64,000 nucleotides of DNA from Sphingomonas sp. CFBP 8760 (GTDB lineage Bacteria; Pseudomonadota; Alphaproteobacteria; Sphingomonadales; Sphingomonadaceae): positions 230,614 through 294,613 of the forward strand of contig NZ_JACYUG010000002.1 in NCBI RefSeq assembly GCF_014841615.1. The letters run 5' to 3'. This document shows, piece by piece, positions 62,979-64,000 of the stretch; the first letter of the stretch is position 1, and every line of letters begins with the position of its first letter. Below the pieces are notes generated by a model that saw only the letters and a list, made by a program, of their open reading frames with translations, was not told the origin of the DNA and searched no databases. The position numbers were made by a program, and so were the translations under genes.

Positions 62979-64000
62979 ATGGCCGCACCTGACATATCGC
63001 TGATCGCCAAGCGCCGGTTCGGGCCGCTGTTCGTCGTCCAGTTCCTGGGGGCGTTCAACGACAATCTGTTGAAGTTCGCGCTGCTGTTCCTCGCCAATTT
63101 CGGCCTCTACGCCGCCGTGCCCGACAAGGCGGAGATGCTGGCGACGATCGCGACCGGCCTGTTCATCCTGCCCTATTTTCTGTTCTCGGCGCTGGCCGGC
63201 CAGCTTGCGGACAAGTGGGACAAGGCGTCGTTGGTCCGCGCGGTCAAGGCGGCGGAGGTCGGCATCATGCTGCTGGCGCTGCTCGGTTTCTGGATCCAGT
63301 CGGTGCCGGTGCTGCTCGGCTGCCTGTTCCTGATGGGCATCCATTCGACCCTGTTCGGGCCGGTCAAATACTCAATCCTGCCGCAGCATCTGCGCGAGGG
63401 CGAGGTGATGGGCGGCACCGGCCTGATCGAGGCGGGGACGTTTATCGCGATCCTCGGCGGACAGTTGCTCGGCGGCGTGATCCCGCCATGGGAGGCGGGA
63501 CTGGTCGCGACCGGGATCGCGGTGCTGGGTTTCCTGGCCAGCCTGGCGGTGCCCTCGGCGCCGCCCGCGGCACCGGGCCTGAAGCTTCAGCGCAATATCC
63601 TGAAGGGCACGTGGGACATCCTGTCGGTGGCGCACGGGCGAAAGGGCGTCTGGCTGGCGATCCTCGGGATCAGCTGGTTCTTCTCGGTCGGCGCGATCCT
63701 GCTGTCGGAGTTCGCGCCGCTCGCCAGCGGCACGCTGCATGCGGGCGCGCCGGTCGTGACGCTGTTCCTGCTCGTCTTCTCCGTCTCGGTCGCGATCGGC
63801 TCGCTTACCGTCAACCGGCTGCTCGCCGGCGAGGTGTCGGCGCGGTACGTGCCGGTGGCGGCGCTGGGGCTGGCGGTGTTCCAGCTCTATCTGTGGATCG
63901 CGACCTCGACCTATGTGTCGAGTGCGCCGCAGCGCGACGTCGCCGGCTTCCTGGCGAGTGCGGGGAGCTGGCACATCCTGGCGGCGCTGGCTGGCATCGC
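62979..64000 (+). CDS. MFS transporter, LplT / Aas N-terminal type (partial)
   Basis: The open frame continues past the window edge; 340 codons are visible. It starts MAAPDISLIAKRRFGPLFVVQFLGAFNDNLLKFALLFLANFG, a hallmark of the LplT lysophospholipid flippase family. Then come MGIHSTLFGPVKYSILPQHLREGEVMGGTGLIEAGTFIAILGGQLLGG and further membrane helices. In alphaproteobacteria this module is often fused to acyltransferase and acyl-ACP synthetase domains for phospholipid remodelling; the fused part, if present, lies outside the window. Confidence 0.88.
   Translation, partial: MAAPDISLIAKRRFGPLFVVQFLGAFNDNLLKFALLFLANFGLYAAVPDKAEMLATIATGLFILPYFLFSALAGQLADKWDKASLVRAVKAAEVGIMLLALLGFWIQSVPVLLGCLFLMGIHSTLFGPVKYSILPQHLREGEVMGGTGLIEAGTFIAILGGQLLGGVIPPWEAGLVATGIAVLGFLASLAVPSAPPAAPGLKLQRNILKGTWDILSVAHGRKGVWLAILGISWFFSVGAILLSEFAPLASGTLHAGAPVVTLFLLVFSVSVAIGSLTVNRLLAGEVSARYVPVAALGLAVFQLYLWIATSTYVSSAPQRDVAGFLASAGSWHILAALAGI

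Noticed and set aside
1..64000. CRISPR arrays, rRNA genes or prophage structural genes
   Set aside because: No regularly spaced repeats with unique spacers, no rRNA-like sequence and no capsid or tail genes were seen in the window.

Overview
The window looks like chromosomal DNA of a high-GC alphaproteobacterium, most likely a Sphingomonas-type sphingomonad. The reasons are a complete Entner-Doudoroff gene set (zwf-pgl-edd-glk-eda), three TonB-dependent receptors plus a fragment of a fourth, long alphaproteobacterial forms of L9 and S6, and housekeeping gene order (rpsF-rpsR-rplI beside fabD-fabG-acpP-fabF-mltG, then secG-pyrG). Identification is from reading motifs and family resemblance only; no search was run.

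Layout. 1-6.3 kb: ribosomal protein operon (minus strand) divergent from fatty-acid synthesis genes and mltG (plus). A small GxxExxY gene framed by 28-bp inverted repeats sits as a cassette between fabD and fabG. 6.3-9.1 kb: a mobile-DNA pocket with a palindromic MITE-like element, a low-GC gene split by an in-frame stop, and an intact IS630-type element. 9.1-16.6 kb: eda, glk, edd, pgl and zwf, preceded on the same strand by argC, an SH3-like protein and a MarR regulator. 16.8-19.5 kb: secG, pyrG and an Hsp20 gene with a possible RNA thermometer. 19.7-31 kb: a galactan theme, with a TonB receptor and GH53 galactanase on plus, and galT, galK, a frameshifted 3-methyladenine glycosylase gene, a BtuB-like receptor, a MOSC protein and a DUF885 peptidase on minus. 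31-40 kb: ordinary metabolic genes ending at ilvE and tRNA-Gln.

Downstream of tRNA-Gln, 40-62 kb looks like accessory DNA. A truncated tyrosine-recombinase gene is cut by an IS256 remnant. A carbohydrate locus follows: two large paralogous beta-helix/beta-propeller proteins flanking a TonB receptor, with a ThuA-like protein. Next come gluconate genes (gntK, gntP, gntR) with clear operator candidates CTGT-N3-ACAG, an oxidoreductase/cupin pair, the tail of another TonB receptor abutting the tail of a response regulator, a histidine kinase, an IS481 relic, a low-GC acyltransferase and a decayed IS630 copy. The window ends with a TetR regulator divergent from a small membrane peptide and an LplT-like transporter that runs off the edge.

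How it may fit together (inference): extracellular glycan breakdown at 41-51 kb could yield sugars or aldonic acids, which GntP and GntK would deliver as 6-phosphogluconate to Edd and Eda at 9-13 kb. Galactan cut by GH53 could feed GalK and GalT.
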